Assembly (NCBI GenBank): GCA_013215295.1
Contig: JABSOZ010000010.1
Span: 124,001 to 188,000, forward strand
Direction of reading: 5' to 3'
From: Colwellia sp.
Lineage (GTDB): Bacteria; Pseudomonadota; Gammaproteobacteria; Enterobacterales; Alteromonadaceae
Length of the DNA stretch: 64,000 nt
Part shown: positions 9,196 through 18,853 of the stretch, piece by piece
How the letters are laid out: each line of letters opens with the position of its first letter
Numbering within the stretch: position 1 is the stretch's first letter
Translations under genes and position numbers: made by a program
Notes under the pieces: generated by a model
Seen by the model: only the letters and a program-made list of their open reading frames with translations
The model's database searches: none
Told to the model about the DNA's origin: nothing

Positions 9196-11832
9196 ATGAA
9201 AATTTCATATTTATTAGGTCTGTTAGTTTTGAGCTGTAACTTACCTTTACAGGCAGAAAGTACTGATGAGTTTAAAAAACTTGTTAAAAACTCACCAACA
9301 GATGCTGGTGTTATCAATAAAGAACGCATCCTCTATTGGTTAGAAAAAAGAGGTGAGTTGTCCGCAAATGCAACTAATGAGCAAAAAAAGCGAGCATTTA
9401 CTGATTATATTGCAAAAAAATCATTTGAACCTGCTGTGTTACCACCGGCCTTATCAAAAAAAGTTTCAGCGACTGAGCGTTTTAGCAGCCGTGAATTTCG
9501 TGAAAGCATGAGCTTTAATAGCGAGTTGAAAAAAACGCAAGTGGCACACTCTTTATTACAAAAATTACCTGCCGCTCAAGTAGAAACGACGGTTAATGTT
9601 TTAGCTATACTGGTCGACTTTAATGACCTAAAACATGATGATAATGGTTTAGAACCAAGTGATACTGGGATGTATTACCCGAGTTACCCAGTAGCTCATT
9701 ATAATGATCTTTTATTTTCTTCTACTGGATTCGATAGTCCTTCTGGACAGAATGTTGAATCGGCTTTTCAATATTATCAACACGAATCAGGCCAACAATT
9801 CTTTTTTGCAGGACAAGTTAATGATTGGGTAACGGCGGCCAATGATGCGAGCTATTACGGTGCGAATGACGAAGAAACAGATAACGATAAAAATGTTAAG
9901 GAGCTTGTTATTGAGGCCGTGGCACTACTTGTTGCTAATGGGGTAAATTTAACTGAGTACGATAAAACAGATTTATTTGATTTTGACGGCGATGGCAATG
10001 TTAATGAACCAGATGGAGTTATTGACCATATTATGGTGTTTCATTCCAGTATAGGTGAAGAAGCAGGTGGGGGAGACTTAGCTGAAAATGCTATTTGGTC
10101 ACATCGTAGCTTTGTTTTTAATGAAGCCGGTACTCAGGCAGCGTCTATTCCCGGTTCAGATATTAAAGCTTTTGGTTATACCATTAATCCTATTGATGCC
10201 GCTCCCGGTGTAGTTGTGCACGAATTCGGTCATGATTTAGGTTTACTTGATGAATATGATATTGATAGTAGTGATATCGGTGCACCTGTATCTGAATGGT
10301 CAGTAATGGCCTCTGGCTCCTGGTTAGGTAGTCCTGCCGGTACGCGTCCATCTGCCTTTAGTCCTTTAGCGAGAGATTATTTACAAGAACGCTATCAAGG
10401 TAATTGGATTAACCAACATGAAGTTGATTTTGATACGTTGAGCAACGAAAGTATTTCTTTAGTGAGTACGGTTGACCATACAGCGGTTAATCAAATCAAA
10501 GTGAATTTACCTCCAATACTATTAGACTTCCCTGCCGCTTATGCTGGTGAATATCAATTTTATTCAAATAAAGGTGACATGCTGGAAAATAATCTGTCAT
10601 TTTCTGTCGATGTGCCAGCAGGCACTTCCACACTCTCTATGAAAGCGCGCTGGGAAATAGAGGAATATTACGATTACGTGCAAGTGTTGGTAAATAATGC
10701 AGCGATAAAAGGAAATCATACCGAAAATAATAACCCTTATTACCCTACCATTGGAGAATATATCAGTGGTAACTCAGCTGATATAATAGGTGCAGAAGGT
10801 GACTTGAAGTGGGTTGATTTAACCTTCGATCTCTCTAGCTTCGCCGGTCAAAGAATCACGATTAAAATGAATTATAAAACTGACCAAGCGGTAGGCGGAT
10901 ATGGTTTTGTAACCGATGAAATTAAAGTGACTAATGGTGAAAATACTATCACTACAATTGATGGTGAAACTGAAGGTCAGGTAATACTGGACGGTTTTAG
11001 CCGTTTATCTGATCGTATTGATGGTTTGCCTCATAACTACTACATACAATTACGCAGCCATACAAGTGTTGATAGCCATTTGAGACATGCGGGTTACGAT
11101 GCAGGTGTTTTAGTTTGGTATCGTAATGATAATATTGCCGATAATAAGGTGGATGAGCATGCTGGAGAGTTATTTATAGGTGTGGTGGATGCAGATCAAA
11201 ATCTCGTCAAATCATCAGATGGAAGCATCCGAAATTCATATTCTCAAATACACGATGCCGCTTTTAGTTTATATGATCAAAATGCATTTGATGGGGATGA
11301 TCACAACGTAGCGTCTAGTTTTTTTAGCGATGCTGATGATTATACTTCACCAGAGCAAGCTGAATCAGGATTGATTTTACCAAAACTTGATTTTAGCATG
11401 AAGGTAGATTTACAAAGTTCTGATAGTACGTCTGGAACAGTAACACTTTCAAGTTCTAGCGAACCGTCTGATTTAACGGCGTCATTCACTCATTCAGCTA
11501 ATGAATTGGTGGTGAACTTCACCTCAACGGTAGCAGGGGGTGATTCACAATACACTTATGATTGGGCCTTTGGCGATAATAATAACAATACGGTTCAAAA
11601 CCCAGTTCACACTTATACTGAGGCTGGAAGTTATAACGTTGAGTTAACCGTTACTGATAGCACAGGCATTAGCATTAAAACTACCCGTAACGTTACTGTA
11701 AGCGTAACACCTGTAGTTGTTACGCCTACCCCAACACCAACTCCTTCGAAAGTAAAAAGATCGAGTGGAGGAGGAACAATAGGTTGTGTTTTTCTATTGG
11801 GACTATGTCTTGTGAGAGTTATGAGAAAATAA
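9196..11832 (+). CDS. secreted M6-family metalloprotease, PKD domain, GlyGly-CTERM anchor
   Basis: 878 aa from the ATG at 9196, which has a TAGGAAAA ribosome site and starts a clear signal peptide (MKISYLLGLLVLSCNLPLQA); the frame is open further upstream. An N-terminal propeptide-like segment precedes the peptidase M6 (immune inhibitor A-like) catalytic domain, with zinc motif HEFGHDLGLLDE starting at His342. An Asp-rich DFDGDGNVNEPD segment could bind calcium. Adhesive beta domains are followed by a PKD domain (about residues 768-838, ending YDWAFGDN...HTYTEAGSYNVELTV). The C terminus is a Thr/Pro linker, SSGGGTIG, a hydrophobic stretch and a basic tail, the GlyGly-CTERM signal recognised by rhombosortase after type II secretion. 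Role: extracellular or surface protein degradation. Confidence 0.9.
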   Translation: MKISYLLGLLVLSCNLPLQAESTDEFKKLVKNSPTDAGVINKERILYWLEKRGELSANATNEQKKRAFTDYIAKKSFEPAVLPPALSKKVSATERFSSREFRESMSFNSELKKTQVAHSLLQKLPAAQVETTVNVLAILVDFNDLKHDDNGLEPSDTGMYYPSYPVAHYNDLLFSSTGFDSPSGQNVESAFQYYQHESGQQFFFAGQVNDWVTAANDASYYGANDEETDNDKNVKELVIEAVALLVANGVNLTEYDKTDLFDFDGDGNVNEPDGVIDHIMVFHSSIGEEAGGGDLAENAIWSHRSFVFNEAGTQAASIPGSDIKAFGYTINPIDAAPGVVVHEFGHDLGLLDEYDIDSSDIGAPVSEWSVMASGSWLGSPAGTRPSAFSPLARDYLQERYQGNWINQHEVDFDTLSNESISLVSTVDHTAVNQIKVNLPPILLDFPAAYAGEYQFYSNKGDMLENNLSFSVDVPAGTSTLSMKARWEIEEYYDYVQVLVNNAAIKGNHTENNNPYYPTIGEYISGNSADIIGAEGDLKWVDLTFDLSSFAGQRITIKMNYKTDQAVGGYGFVTDEIKVTNGENTITTIDGETEGQVILDGFSRLSDRIDGLPHNYYIQLRSHTSVDSHLRHAGYDAGVLVWYRNDNIADNKVDEHAGELFIGVVDADQNLVKSSDGSIRNSYSQIHDAAFSLYDQNAFDGDDHNVASSFFSDADDYTSPEQAESGLILPKLDFSMKVDLQSSDSTSGTVTLSSSSEPSDLTASFTHSANELVVNFTSTVAGGDSQYTYDWAFGDNNNNTVQNPVHTYTEAGSYNVELTVTDSTGISIKTTRNVTVSVTPVVVTPTPTPTPSKVKRSSGGGTIGCVFLLGLCLVRVMRK

Positions 11833-11886
11833 CACTTAACCTTGAATATCATCGGGTGCTTATCTTTTTCTATAATGGAATTGGTA

Positions 11887-13977
11887 TTAAGCATTCGAGA
11901 AGTGTTCACGATCTCCCATCCAACGCCCAATAATAGCTTGTGCATTTTGCGGGTATTTTTTCCAGATAAGGTAAGCGTGTTGTTGTACTTCTGGAATTAA
12001 GTGTGCGTCTCTCAATAAATCAGCTATTTTCAAATCAGCAAGACCCGTCTGCTTAGTACCTAACAACTCACCGGGTCCTCTTATTTCCAAATCCTTTTGC
12101 GCGATAACAAAACCATCATTACTTTCTCGTAATACCGCTAAGCGTTTGATTGCCGTTTTAGAGAGTGGGCTTTTATACATTAATACACAATGCGAGGCGA
12201 CGGTGCCTCTACCTACACGACCACGTAATTGATGAAGTTGCGCTAAACCTAATCGCTCAGGATTTTCAATAACCATTAAGCTGGAATTGGGTACATCAAC
12301 ACCCACCTCAATAACAGTGGTAGCCACCAGTAAATCTAGATCACCCGCTTTAAATGCTTTCATCACTGCTTGTTTTTCAGCCGATTTCATTCGCCCATGA
12401 ACGAGACCAATTTTCAATTCAGATAACTGTTCTTGTAAATAAACCGCTGTGTCTTCAGCCGCTTGGCATTGCAATACTTCAGATTCTTCAATTAACGTAC
12501 ATACCCAATATGCTTGTCGGTTGTCTTGTACACAACCCTTTCGAATACGTTCTACGACGTCATCTCGGCGTGTGTCGGGTAATGCAATGGTATTTATTGG
12601 CGTTCTCCCTGGGGGAAGTTCGTCAATCACAGAGGTATCTAAATCAGCATAAGCCGTCATCGCCAACGTGCGAGGGATCGGCGTTGCAGTCATGATCAAT
12701 TGATGTGGATAATTACCTTCGAAGGCGCCTTTTTCTCTTAATGATAAGCGTTGATGAACGCCAAAACGATGCTGTTCATCAATGATGATAAGCGCTAATT
12801 TATGAAAAACAACTTGGTCTTGAAAGAGTGCATGCGTACCAACTATCATCTGCATGTTACCGTTTTCTATATGCTCTAAAGCGTGGCGTCTTGCTTTGGC
12901 TTTGGTTTTCCCTGCTAACCAGCCAACACTAATATCTAGTGGCTGAAACCAATTTTGGAAATTAATGGCATGCTGTTCAGCCAAAATTTCTGTTGGCGCC
13001 ATTAAAGCAACTTGATAACCTTCACTGATGGCCGTAATGGCAGCGAGTGCGGCAACTAAGGTTTTTCCTGAGCCGACATCACCTTGAACTAAACGCATCA
13101 TGGGTTGAGTTCGAGTTAAGTCTTGACGAATTTCTTTTACCACTCTCGCTTGAGCATTGGTAGGAGAAAAGGGTAATGATGCTAAAAATTTACCACTGAG
13201 CTCTTCTTTAGCGGTTAAAGATACAGATTTGTGAACATCGCTAGATTGGCGCAATTTCAGCATACTTAAATTGTGCGCAAGCAATTCTTCTTTTATTAGA
13301 CGAAGTTGAGCAGGGTGCTTGCCTTCCTCTAATTGGATCACTGATGTATCAGGCGGTGGGCGATGAATAAGGGCTAAGGCTTCTGCTAGAGAATAGTTCT
13401 GTAAATTAAACTCATTAGGCAATAACTCTTCAACTTCACCTCGTTGCAATCTAATTAAGGCTTGTTCGGTTAAATTGCGTAATGTAATTTGTCGTAAGCC
13501 GTCGGTTGTTGGGTAAACAGGAGTCAGTGTTTCTTCAACGGCAGTTAACGGCTGATCTTCATCAAGTGGTTTATATTCAGGATGGATTATCTCAAAACCA
13601 CGAGCACCGCGCTTAATTTCACCATAACAGCGAATGTTTACCCCGAGCGCTAAATTGTTTTTTTGTGCGGCGGTAAAACGGAAAAAACGTAGATTTACAG
13701 TGCCTGAACCGTCTTGAACCGTAACCAATAACATACGTCGTTTGCCATTAATTATTTGGCTGTCGATTATTTCGCCAATAATATTGGTAAAAACACCAGG
13801 GAAACAGTCACGTATAGAAGTTACACGTGTACGGTCTTCATAACGATTAGGTAAGTGAAAAAGTAAATCTTGTAATGAAATCAAGCCAATTTTTTCTAGC
13901 TTATCAGCCATGCTTGGGCCAACACCCTTTAGGCTGGTGATGGCTATTTGTGCAAGTTTTGCTAGCCCTTTTGACAC
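11887..13977 (-). CDS. recG: ATP-dependent DNA helicase RecG
   Basis: 696 aa, E. coli length. N-terminal helix-hairpin region (LKGVGPSMADKLEKIGL) and OB-fold wedge domain, then helicase core: Walker A GDVGSGKT, DEQHRFGV, MTATPIPRTLAMTAYADLD, and C-terminal motifs TTVIEVGVDVPNSSLMVIE and QLRGRVGRG. RecG reverses stalled replication forks and processes Holliday junctions. The start is GTG with a weak ribosome site; the frame gives no better choice. It follows trmH on the minus strand as in the E. coli spoT-trmH-recG cluster, and converges on the M6 protease gene. Confidence 0.96.
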   Translation of the reverse strand: MSKGLAKLAQIAITSLKGVGPSMADKLEKIGLISLQDLLFHLPNRYEDRTRVTSIRDCFPGVFTNIIGEIIDSQIINGKRRMLLVTVQDGSGTVNLRFFRFTAAQKNNLALGVNIRCYGEIKRGARGFEIIHPEYKPLDEDQPLTAVEETLTPVYPTTDGLRQITLRNLTEQALIRLQRGEVEELLPNEFNLQNYSLAEALALIHRPPPDTSVIQLEEGKHPAQLRLIKEELLAHNLSMLKLRQSSDVHKSVSLTAKEELSGKFLASLPFSPTNAQARVVKEIRQDLTRTQPMMRLVQGDVGSGKTLVAALAAITAISEGYQVALMAPTEILAEQHAINFQNWFQPLDISVGWLAGKTKAKARRHALEHIENGNMQMIVGTHALFQDQVVFHKLALIIIDEQHRFGVHQRLSLREKGAFEGNYPHQLIMTATPIPRTLAMTAYADLDTSVIDELPPGRTPINTIALPDTRRDDVVERIRKGCVQDNRQAYWVCTLIEESEVLQCQAAEDTAVYLQEQLSELKIGLVHGRMKSAEKQAVMKAFKAGDLDLLVATTVIEVGVDVPNSSLMVIENPERLGLAQLHQLRGRVGRGTVASHCVLMYKSPLSKTAIKRLAVLRESNDGFVIAQKDLEIRGPGELLGTKQTGLADLKIADLLRDAHLIPEVQQHAYLIWKKYPQNAQAIIGRWMGDREHFSNA

Positions 13978-14040
13978 TAAGCTTTAATCCTTTTAATCAT
14001 TTACCAGGCCACATCAGCATAAAAGTTCAGCAGCGCTAGG

Positions 14041-14748
14041 TTAGTTGTCTAATGCTTTCCAAGCGGCTTGGGTCATTTGCATCTGCTCCCACCATGGTTC
14101 AGAGGCAATAATTTGTCCAGCTTCATCAATCGTCGGATAAGGTAAACCTTTACGTTTACATGCTTCGGCAAAGATAGGGTGTCCACCTTCGAATAAGAAA
14201 CGCTGACGACGGTTTTCATCAATACGAGGCGTATCATACATTCCAGCTAATTGACGTTGGCGCTGTGCTTCATATAATACGACGGAACAAGCGACAGAAA
14301 CATTTAACGACTGCACCATGCCAACCATAGGGATCATAATATCTTGGTCTGCCATTTCAAGCGCTACAGCTGAAGCACCGAATTTTTCTTGGCCTAAAAT
14401 AATTGCTGTTGGTTTTGTGTAATCAATTTCACGAAAGTCGACGGCGCTATCAGAAAGATTAGTCACTAAAATCTGCATGCCTTGCTTTTTTAATGCATCA
14501 ATCGCTTCTTCCGTCTTACTATAGTTATGAACATCAATCCAGTTTTGACTACCCGCAGCACTACCACCACGCACTTCCATTTCATCACTTTTCCATATGG
14601 CATGTACGTCACTAACGCCAATGGCATCAGCTGTACGAACAACTGCCGCCAAATTGTGCGATTTATGTACACCTTCCATACAAACTGTTAAATCTGGCTG
14701 GCGGTGATCGAGCATCATATTTATTCTTTCTAATCTTTCAGGAGTCAT
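14041..14748 (-). CDS. trmH: tRNA (guanosine-18-2'-O)-methyltransferase TrmH
   Basis: 235 aa SPOUT-class methyltransferase. The three SPOUT motifs are visible: HNLAAVVRTADAIGV, AIILGQEKFGASAVAL and MVQSLNVSVACSVVLYEAQRQR (the last starting SLNVSVA). The C-terminal extension matches TrmH rather than rRNA enzymes. It 2'-O-methylates G18 in the D-loop of tRNAs. The location between spoT/ridA and recG is the usual one. Confidence 0.94.
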   Translation of the reverse strand: MTPERLERINMMLDHRQPDLTVCMEGVHKSHNLAAVVRTADAIGVSDVHAIWKSDEMEVRGGSAAGSQNWIDVHNYSKTEEAIDALKKQGMQILVTNLSDSAVDFREIDYTKPTAIILGQEKFGASAVALEMADQDIMIPMVGMVQSLNVSVACSVVLYEAQRQRQLAGMYDTPRIDENRRQRFLFEGGHPIFAEACKRKGLPYPTIDEAGQIIASEPWWEQMQMTQAAWKALDN

Positions 14749-14893
14749 TACACTTCACATTTAAACTTTATGGTTCATTGTCTAAATAAATGTAAACAAA
14801 TCACTTATAAAACATAAGCTCATTGTTTAAATTTATTTGACGGCTTCCCCTAAAATTTAACTGTTATGTGTAACACTTAAATTTAAGGAGGGG

Positions 14894-14910
14894 CTATATA
14901 ATGTATAGCT
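14894..14910. other. small palindrome after ridA
   Basis: GCTATA-taatg-TATAGC is a short hairpin about 12 bases past the ridA stop codon, next to the palindrome CTTAAATTTAAG (14876-14887). It may end ridA transcription, but it is AT-rich and lacks a clear T tract. On the plus strand the same bases look like AAGGAGG plus ATG (see rejected items). Confidence 0.25.
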
Positions 14911-14922
14911 TACAGTTCGATC

Positions 14923-15312
14923 TTATCCAACGTTAGACAATTCCATTACACCATCAATTTCAATTAATACGTCTTTCGGTAAACGAGAAACCTGCACTGC
15001 TGCACGTGCAGGATAAGGTTGCGAAAAATACTGACTCATCACTTCGTTTACCGTAGCGAAATTAGCTAAATCTATCATGAAAATATTTACTTTCACCATA
15101 TCGTTAATATTGCCACCAGCAGCTTCACATACGGCAACTAAGTTTTTGAACACTTGGTGAGTTTGCTCGGCGAAATCTTCAGATACAACTGTCATCGTTG
15201 CTGGAATAAGTGGAATTTGGCCTGATAAATAAACAGTATTATTAACTTTTACTGCTTGGCTGTATGTGCCGATGGCACTAGGTGCATTGTTTGTGCTGAT
15301 AATTGTTTTCAT
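14923..15312 (-). CDS. ridA: RidA family enamine/imine deaminase
   Basis: 129 aa of the YjgF/YER057c/UK114 family. The signatures APSAIGTYSQAV, VYLSGQIPL, VKVNIFMIDLANF and the C-terminal ARAAVQVSRLPKD are present, including the Arg that contacts the substrate carboxylate. RidA hydrolyses reactive 2-aminoacrylate and other imines released by PLP enzymes such as threonine dehydratase. It sits between spoT and trmH on the same strand; in E. coli this slot is empty, but ridA next to spoT is common in marine gammaproteobacteria (from memory). Confidence 0.93.
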   Translation of the reverse strand: MKTIISTNNAPSAIGTYSQAVKVNNTVYLSGQIPLIPATMTVVSEDFAEQTHQVFKNLVAVCEAAGGNINDMVKVNIFMIDLANFATVNEVMSQYFSQPYPARAAVQVSRLPKDVLIEIDGVMELSNVG

Positions 15313-15351
15313 AATAACTTCCTACAAGGTAATTTTGTTAAAGATAATTGA

Positions 15352-17478
15352 CTACTTGTTACGCACAACGCGCTGAACATCAATCATCACTTTAATTTTT
15401 CGAATAATATTAGCGAGATGAACTCGGTCACGACACGTTATTTCCATATCAATGACATATAAACCAGAATCTTTCTCACCAGAATTTAGCGTATGAACGT
15501 TTGATTCACAACGAGCGATAACATTGGTAAGTAGCGCTAAAGCACCTTGGTGGTTAATAATTTCAACACGTAACTTTGCAATAAAATCTCGGTCGATATC
15601 TTTATCCCATTTTACCGGGAATAACCCTCCTTGTTCATGACCTTTAATGTTTCTACAGCCTTGCTGATGAACCATTAAACCTTTACCTGGACTTAAATAG
15701 GCAAGAATGCTGTCTCCTGGGATTGGTCGACAACATTTACCGTAATTGACCAACATACCTTCAGTGCCTTTTATTGGCATTTTGGTTTTACTGTGAGTAT
15801 CGGTTAAGTTATCTTCACTATTGTCGTCAGTAAATTCATCGGTTAATCGTCGAGCGATACCTATGCTTAATGCGTTACCTAAACCAATATTAACCATAAG
15901 TTCATCTAGGTTTTTATTACCTGTTTCTTTTACAACTTGATCAATTTTTTCTTGCTCAATATCTTCAATATCTAGCTTACCTAGCGCATGACTTAATAAA
16001 CGTCGGCCTAAACTATAAGACTCAGTTTGTTCTTGTGAACGCAAATAAGTGCGAATTTGTAAACGTGCTTTAGAAGTAACCACAAAGTTTAGCCACGTTG
16101 CATTAGGACGAGCGGCAGAAGAGGTGACAACTTCAATCGTTTGGCCTGAATCGATAGCCCTACTAAGTGGATACGGTTTGCGATCGACTTTTACGCCAAC
16201 ACATGAATTACCTACATCAGTGTGAACAGCGTAAGCAAAATCAACAGCGGTAGCGCCCATCGGCAATTCAATGATACGTCCGTCAGGGGTGAAAACGTAA
16301 ATTTCTTCTGGGAATAAATCTGATTTTACATTTTCAATAAATTCAAATGAACTACCGGCACTTTGCTGTAATTCTAATAAGCTTTGCATCCAACGGCGGG
16401 CTTTCATTTGTGCCGTTGTACCGCTATCGTCGCCGTCTTGCTTATACAGCCAATGAGCAGCGACACCTTTATCTGCCATTTGGTCCATATCTTGAGTACG
16501 AATTTGAATTTCTACTGGAATGCCATGTGGGCCAATCAGTGAAGTATGAAGCGATTGATAACCATTGGTTTTGGGAATGGCAATGTAATCTTTAAAGCGA
16601 CTTTCAATCGGTTTGAATAAGTTATGAACTGCGCCAAGTGCTCGGTAACAGTTGTCAATTTTGTTTTCGACAATGACGCGAAAAGCATAAATGTCCATGA
16701 CTTCATTAAACATCAACTCCTTATTCAACATTTTACGATAAATTGAATAAAGATGCTTTTCTCGGCCAATAACGTCAGCTTTTATGCCGCATTCGGCTAG
16801 TCGAGCGGCAATCTCTTCTTGAATGTTATTTACAATTTCTTTGCGATTGCCACGTGCCTGTTTTACCGCTGATTTAAGTGCGCGTGAACGCATAGGGTAA
16901 AGCGCTTCAAAACCTAAAACTTCTAACTCATTTTTTGTATCATGAATACCTAAACGATTGGCAATAGGTGCATAAATTTCGAGTGTTTCACGAGCAATAC
17001 GTCTGCGCTTGTCAGGTCGTAAAGATTCAAGTGTACGCATATTGTGTGTGCGGTCGGCAAGTTTTATCAGAATAACGCGAATGTCTTGCACCATGGCAAG
17101 TATCATTTTACGGAAGTTTTCCGCTTGCATTTCTTCTTTATTATCAAACTTTAACTTATCAAGTTTACTGACCCCTTCAACTAATTCAGCAATGGTATAA
17201 CCAAATAACTCAGCTAATTCGTCTTTAGTAACGGGAGTATCCTCGATAACATCATGCAATAATGCCGCCATCAAGGTTTCATGGTCAAGGTTCATTCGGG
17301 CTAAATTTAAAGCAACAGCTACCGGGTGAGTTATATAAGGTTCACCACTTGAACGCATTTGTCCTTCATGGGCTTCGCGCGCCACGAGGTATGCCTGTTT
17401 TAATAAGTCAATTTGTACTTTAGAAAGATAGCTTGAAACAAGTTCTTTTAATGGTTCAAAAAGGTACACGCATGACAT
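15352..17478 (-). CDS. spoT: bifunctional (p)ppGpp synthetase/hydrolase SpoT
   Basis: 708 aa. Order: HD hydrolase domain (His51; HDVIED at 75-80), synthetase domain (KDYIAIPKTNGYQSLHTSLIG), TGS domain (IYVFTPDGRIIELPMGATAVDFAYAVHTDVG, beginning IYVFTPDGRI), a zinc-finger/helical region with GKCCRPIPGD, and a C-terminal ACT domain (INHQGALALLTNVIARCESNV starts it). The intact HDxxED motif separates it from RelA. It degrades and makes ppGpp to tune growth to nutrients. Downstream of rpoZ, but a terminator-like hairpin at 17572-17606 separates them, so spoT may also have a promoter in 17479-17571. Confidence 0.96.
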   Translation of the reverse strand: MSCVYLFEPLKELVSSYLSKVQIDLLKQAYLVAREAHEGQMRSSGEPYITHPVAVALNLARMNLDHETLMAALLHDVIEDTPVTKDELAELFGYTIAELVEGVSKLDKLKFDNKEEMQAENFRKMILAMVQDIRVILIKLADRTHNMRTLESLRPDKRRRIARETLEIYAPIANRLGIHDTKNELEVLGFEALYPMRSRALKSAVKQARGNRKEIVNNIQEEIAARLAECGIKADVIGREKHLYSIYRKMLNKELMFNEVMDIYAFRVIVENKIDNCYRALGAVHNLFKPIESRFKDYIAIPKTNGYQSLHTSLIGPHGIPVEIQIRTQDMDQMADKGVAAHWLYKQDGDDSGTTAQMKARRWMQSLLELQQSAGSSFEFIENVKSDLFPEEIYVFTPDGRIIELPMGATAVDFAYAVHTDVGNSCVGVKVDRKPYPLSRAIDSGQTIEVVTSSAARPNATWLNFVVTSKARLQIRTYLRSQEQTESYSLGRRLLSHALGKLDIEDIEQEKIDQVVKETGNKNLDELMVNIGLGNALSIGIARRLTDEFTDDNSEDNLTDTHSKTKMPIKGTEGMLVNYGKCCRPIPGDSILAYLSPGKGLMVHQQGCRNIKGHEQGGLFPVKWDKDIDRDFIAKLRVEIINHQGALALLTNVIARCESNVHTLNSGEKDSGLYVIDMEITCRDRVHLANIIRKIKVMIDVQRVVRNK

Positions 17479-17571
17479 CCTTGATGATTAGGCTGAGCGG
17501 AATTCTTACCGTCAGTCAGGGTTTTGAGTGATATTAACAGAATACGTTATTCGTTAATTACTGACAATAAA

Positions 17572-17606
17572 AAACGCGTGATCATTGCAGGAATGATGAC
17601 GCGTTT
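17572..17606 (-). terminator. intrinsic terminator downstream of rpoZ
   Basis: Arms AAACGCGTGATCATT and AATGATGACGCGTTT pair with a single mismatch around a 5-base loop. Read on the minus strand the stem ends in CGCG followed by TTTTTT, a textbook terminator 34 bases after the rpoZ stop. It implies that gmk-rpoZ and spoT are at least partly separate transcripts. Confidence 0.75.
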
Positions 17607-17639
17607 GATATATCTAATCGCTAAAGGCGACTAAATAAA

Positions 17640-17924
17640 TTATAACTGTGGGTGAGCGCCGCCAACAATAGCTGCTACTGCTGCAAGTTCTGCAGTATCT
17701 TGCTGAACCTGTGCGTGACGATCACTAACGTTCATTACTTCAGTTGTGATCAAACCAGCTTCAATTTCACGTAAAGCGATTACGGTTGGTTTATCATTTT
17801 CAGGATCAACCAAAGGTTCTTTACCACCCGTAGCAATTTGACGAGCACGACGAGATGCGATTAACACCAAATCAAAACGATTACCTACTTTTTCTACCGC
17901 ACCTTCAACTGTAACGCGAGCCAT
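17640..17924 (-). CDS. rpoZ: RNA polymerase omega subunit
   Basis: 94 aa with the canonical start [20 protein letters not shown] and the RARQIATGG signature. Omega helps assemble the beta' subunit and forms part of a ppGpp-binding site on RNA polymerase. It lies between gmk and spoT as in E. coli, putting ppGpp metabolism and one of its target subunits side by side. Confidence 0.97.
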   Translation of the reverse strand: MARVTVEGAVEKVGNRFDLVLIASRRARQIATGGKEPLVDPENDKPTVIALREIEAGLITTEVMNVSDRHAQVQQDTAELAAVAAIVGGAHPQL

Positions 17925-18030
17925 TTGATCACTCCAACTTAATATTTTTAAAATAGTGCCATAGTTTACTGGCCTACAGGGGATTAAGCAAGATATAGAT
18001 CAGCTTAGGGGCAATAACTCAGCGAAAATG

Positions 18031-18657
18031 CTAGTCTTTTAACAATTCGTTAAACATCAATTTGTGAGTAATAGATTGTTGGCTGCATTTTAAACGTTGG
18101 TTATTAACGATGGTTGTTAATTCACTAAGCGCTTGGCTGAAGTCGTTATTAACAATAACATAGTCAAATTCATTGTAGTGTGAACATTCTGTTTTTGCTT
18201 GTGCCATACGAGATTCAATGATTTTTTCGCTGTCTTGTCCACGCTTTCTGAGACGATTTTCTAGCTCTGCTTTTGAAGGCGGACTAATGAAAATAGTGGT
18301 TACCTCTGGTTTTTTCATTCGAACTTGTTGTGCACCTTGCCAATCTATATCAAGAAAAACATCAATACCTTGAGCTAACTGCAAATCAATCGCTGTTTCT
18401 GATGTGCCATAGTAGTTGCCAAATACTTCAGCGTGTTCATAAAATTCATTTTTTGTGATCTGTGCTTTAAACTTATCGACACTAATAAAGTGATAATGTT
18501 CGCCATCATTTTCACCTTGACGAGGATCTCTTGTGGTATGTGAAACAGAAACTTCCATAGAACGCGTTGATTCTTGAGATAACAATGCTTTGATCAAGCT
18601 TGATTTTCCTGCTCCACTTGGCGCGGAAAGAATAAATAGATTGCCGGGAGTTGTCAC
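18031..18657 (-). CDS. gmk: guanylate kinase
   Basis: 208 aa. P-loop [10 protein letters not shown] (residues 11-20), then the GMP-binding segment [21 protein letters not shown] (core TTRDPRQGE) and [13 protein letters not shown]. It phosphorylates GMP to GDP. The start at 18657 is supported by the conserved N terminus. First gene of gmk-rpoZ; the kbl-tdh terminator at 18774-18801 lies upstream, so its promoter should be in 18658-18773. Confidence 0.96.
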   Translation of the reverse strand: MTTPGNLFILSAPSGAGKSSLIKALLSQESTRSMEVSVSHTTRDPRQGENDGEHYHFISVDKFKAQITKNEFYEHAEVFGNYYGTSETAIDLQLAQGIDVFLDIDWQGAQQVRMKKPEVTTIFISPPSKAELENRLRKRGQDSEKIIESRMAQAKTECSHYNEFDYVIVNNDFSQALSELTTIVNNQRLKCSQQSITHKLMFNELLKD

Positions 18658-18773
18658 AATACTGCCTTTTAAGAAATGAATAGTGATAGAAGGTGCATTA
18701 TAACGAATTGATAGTGTATTTCATCCTTAAAGTTCAAGTGTTGCTGGTTATATGTTTTCAGGGATGGCGATTA

Positions 18774-18801
18774 AAAAGCCAATTCGAATGAACTGGCTTT
18801 T
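18774..18801 (-). terminator. intrinsic terminator of kbl-tdh
   Basis: Arms AAAAGCCAATT and AACTGGCTTTT pair with one mismatch around CGAATG. On the minus strand the stem is followed by T-rich sequence. It is placed 53 bases after the tdh stop. Confidence 0.65.
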
Positions 18802-18853
18802 GGTTTTTGATGTTCAACACTTGTTATAAGATCATCGAAAGTAATCGATAAAT

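Noticed and set aside
14901-14936. Tiny plus-strand ORF (11 codons) with a perfect AAGGAGG ahead of ATG
   Set aside because: The ribosome-site-like run and ATG occur in a region that is the convergent 3' end of ridA; the ORF is 11 codons with no conservation evidence, and the same bases form a palindrome.
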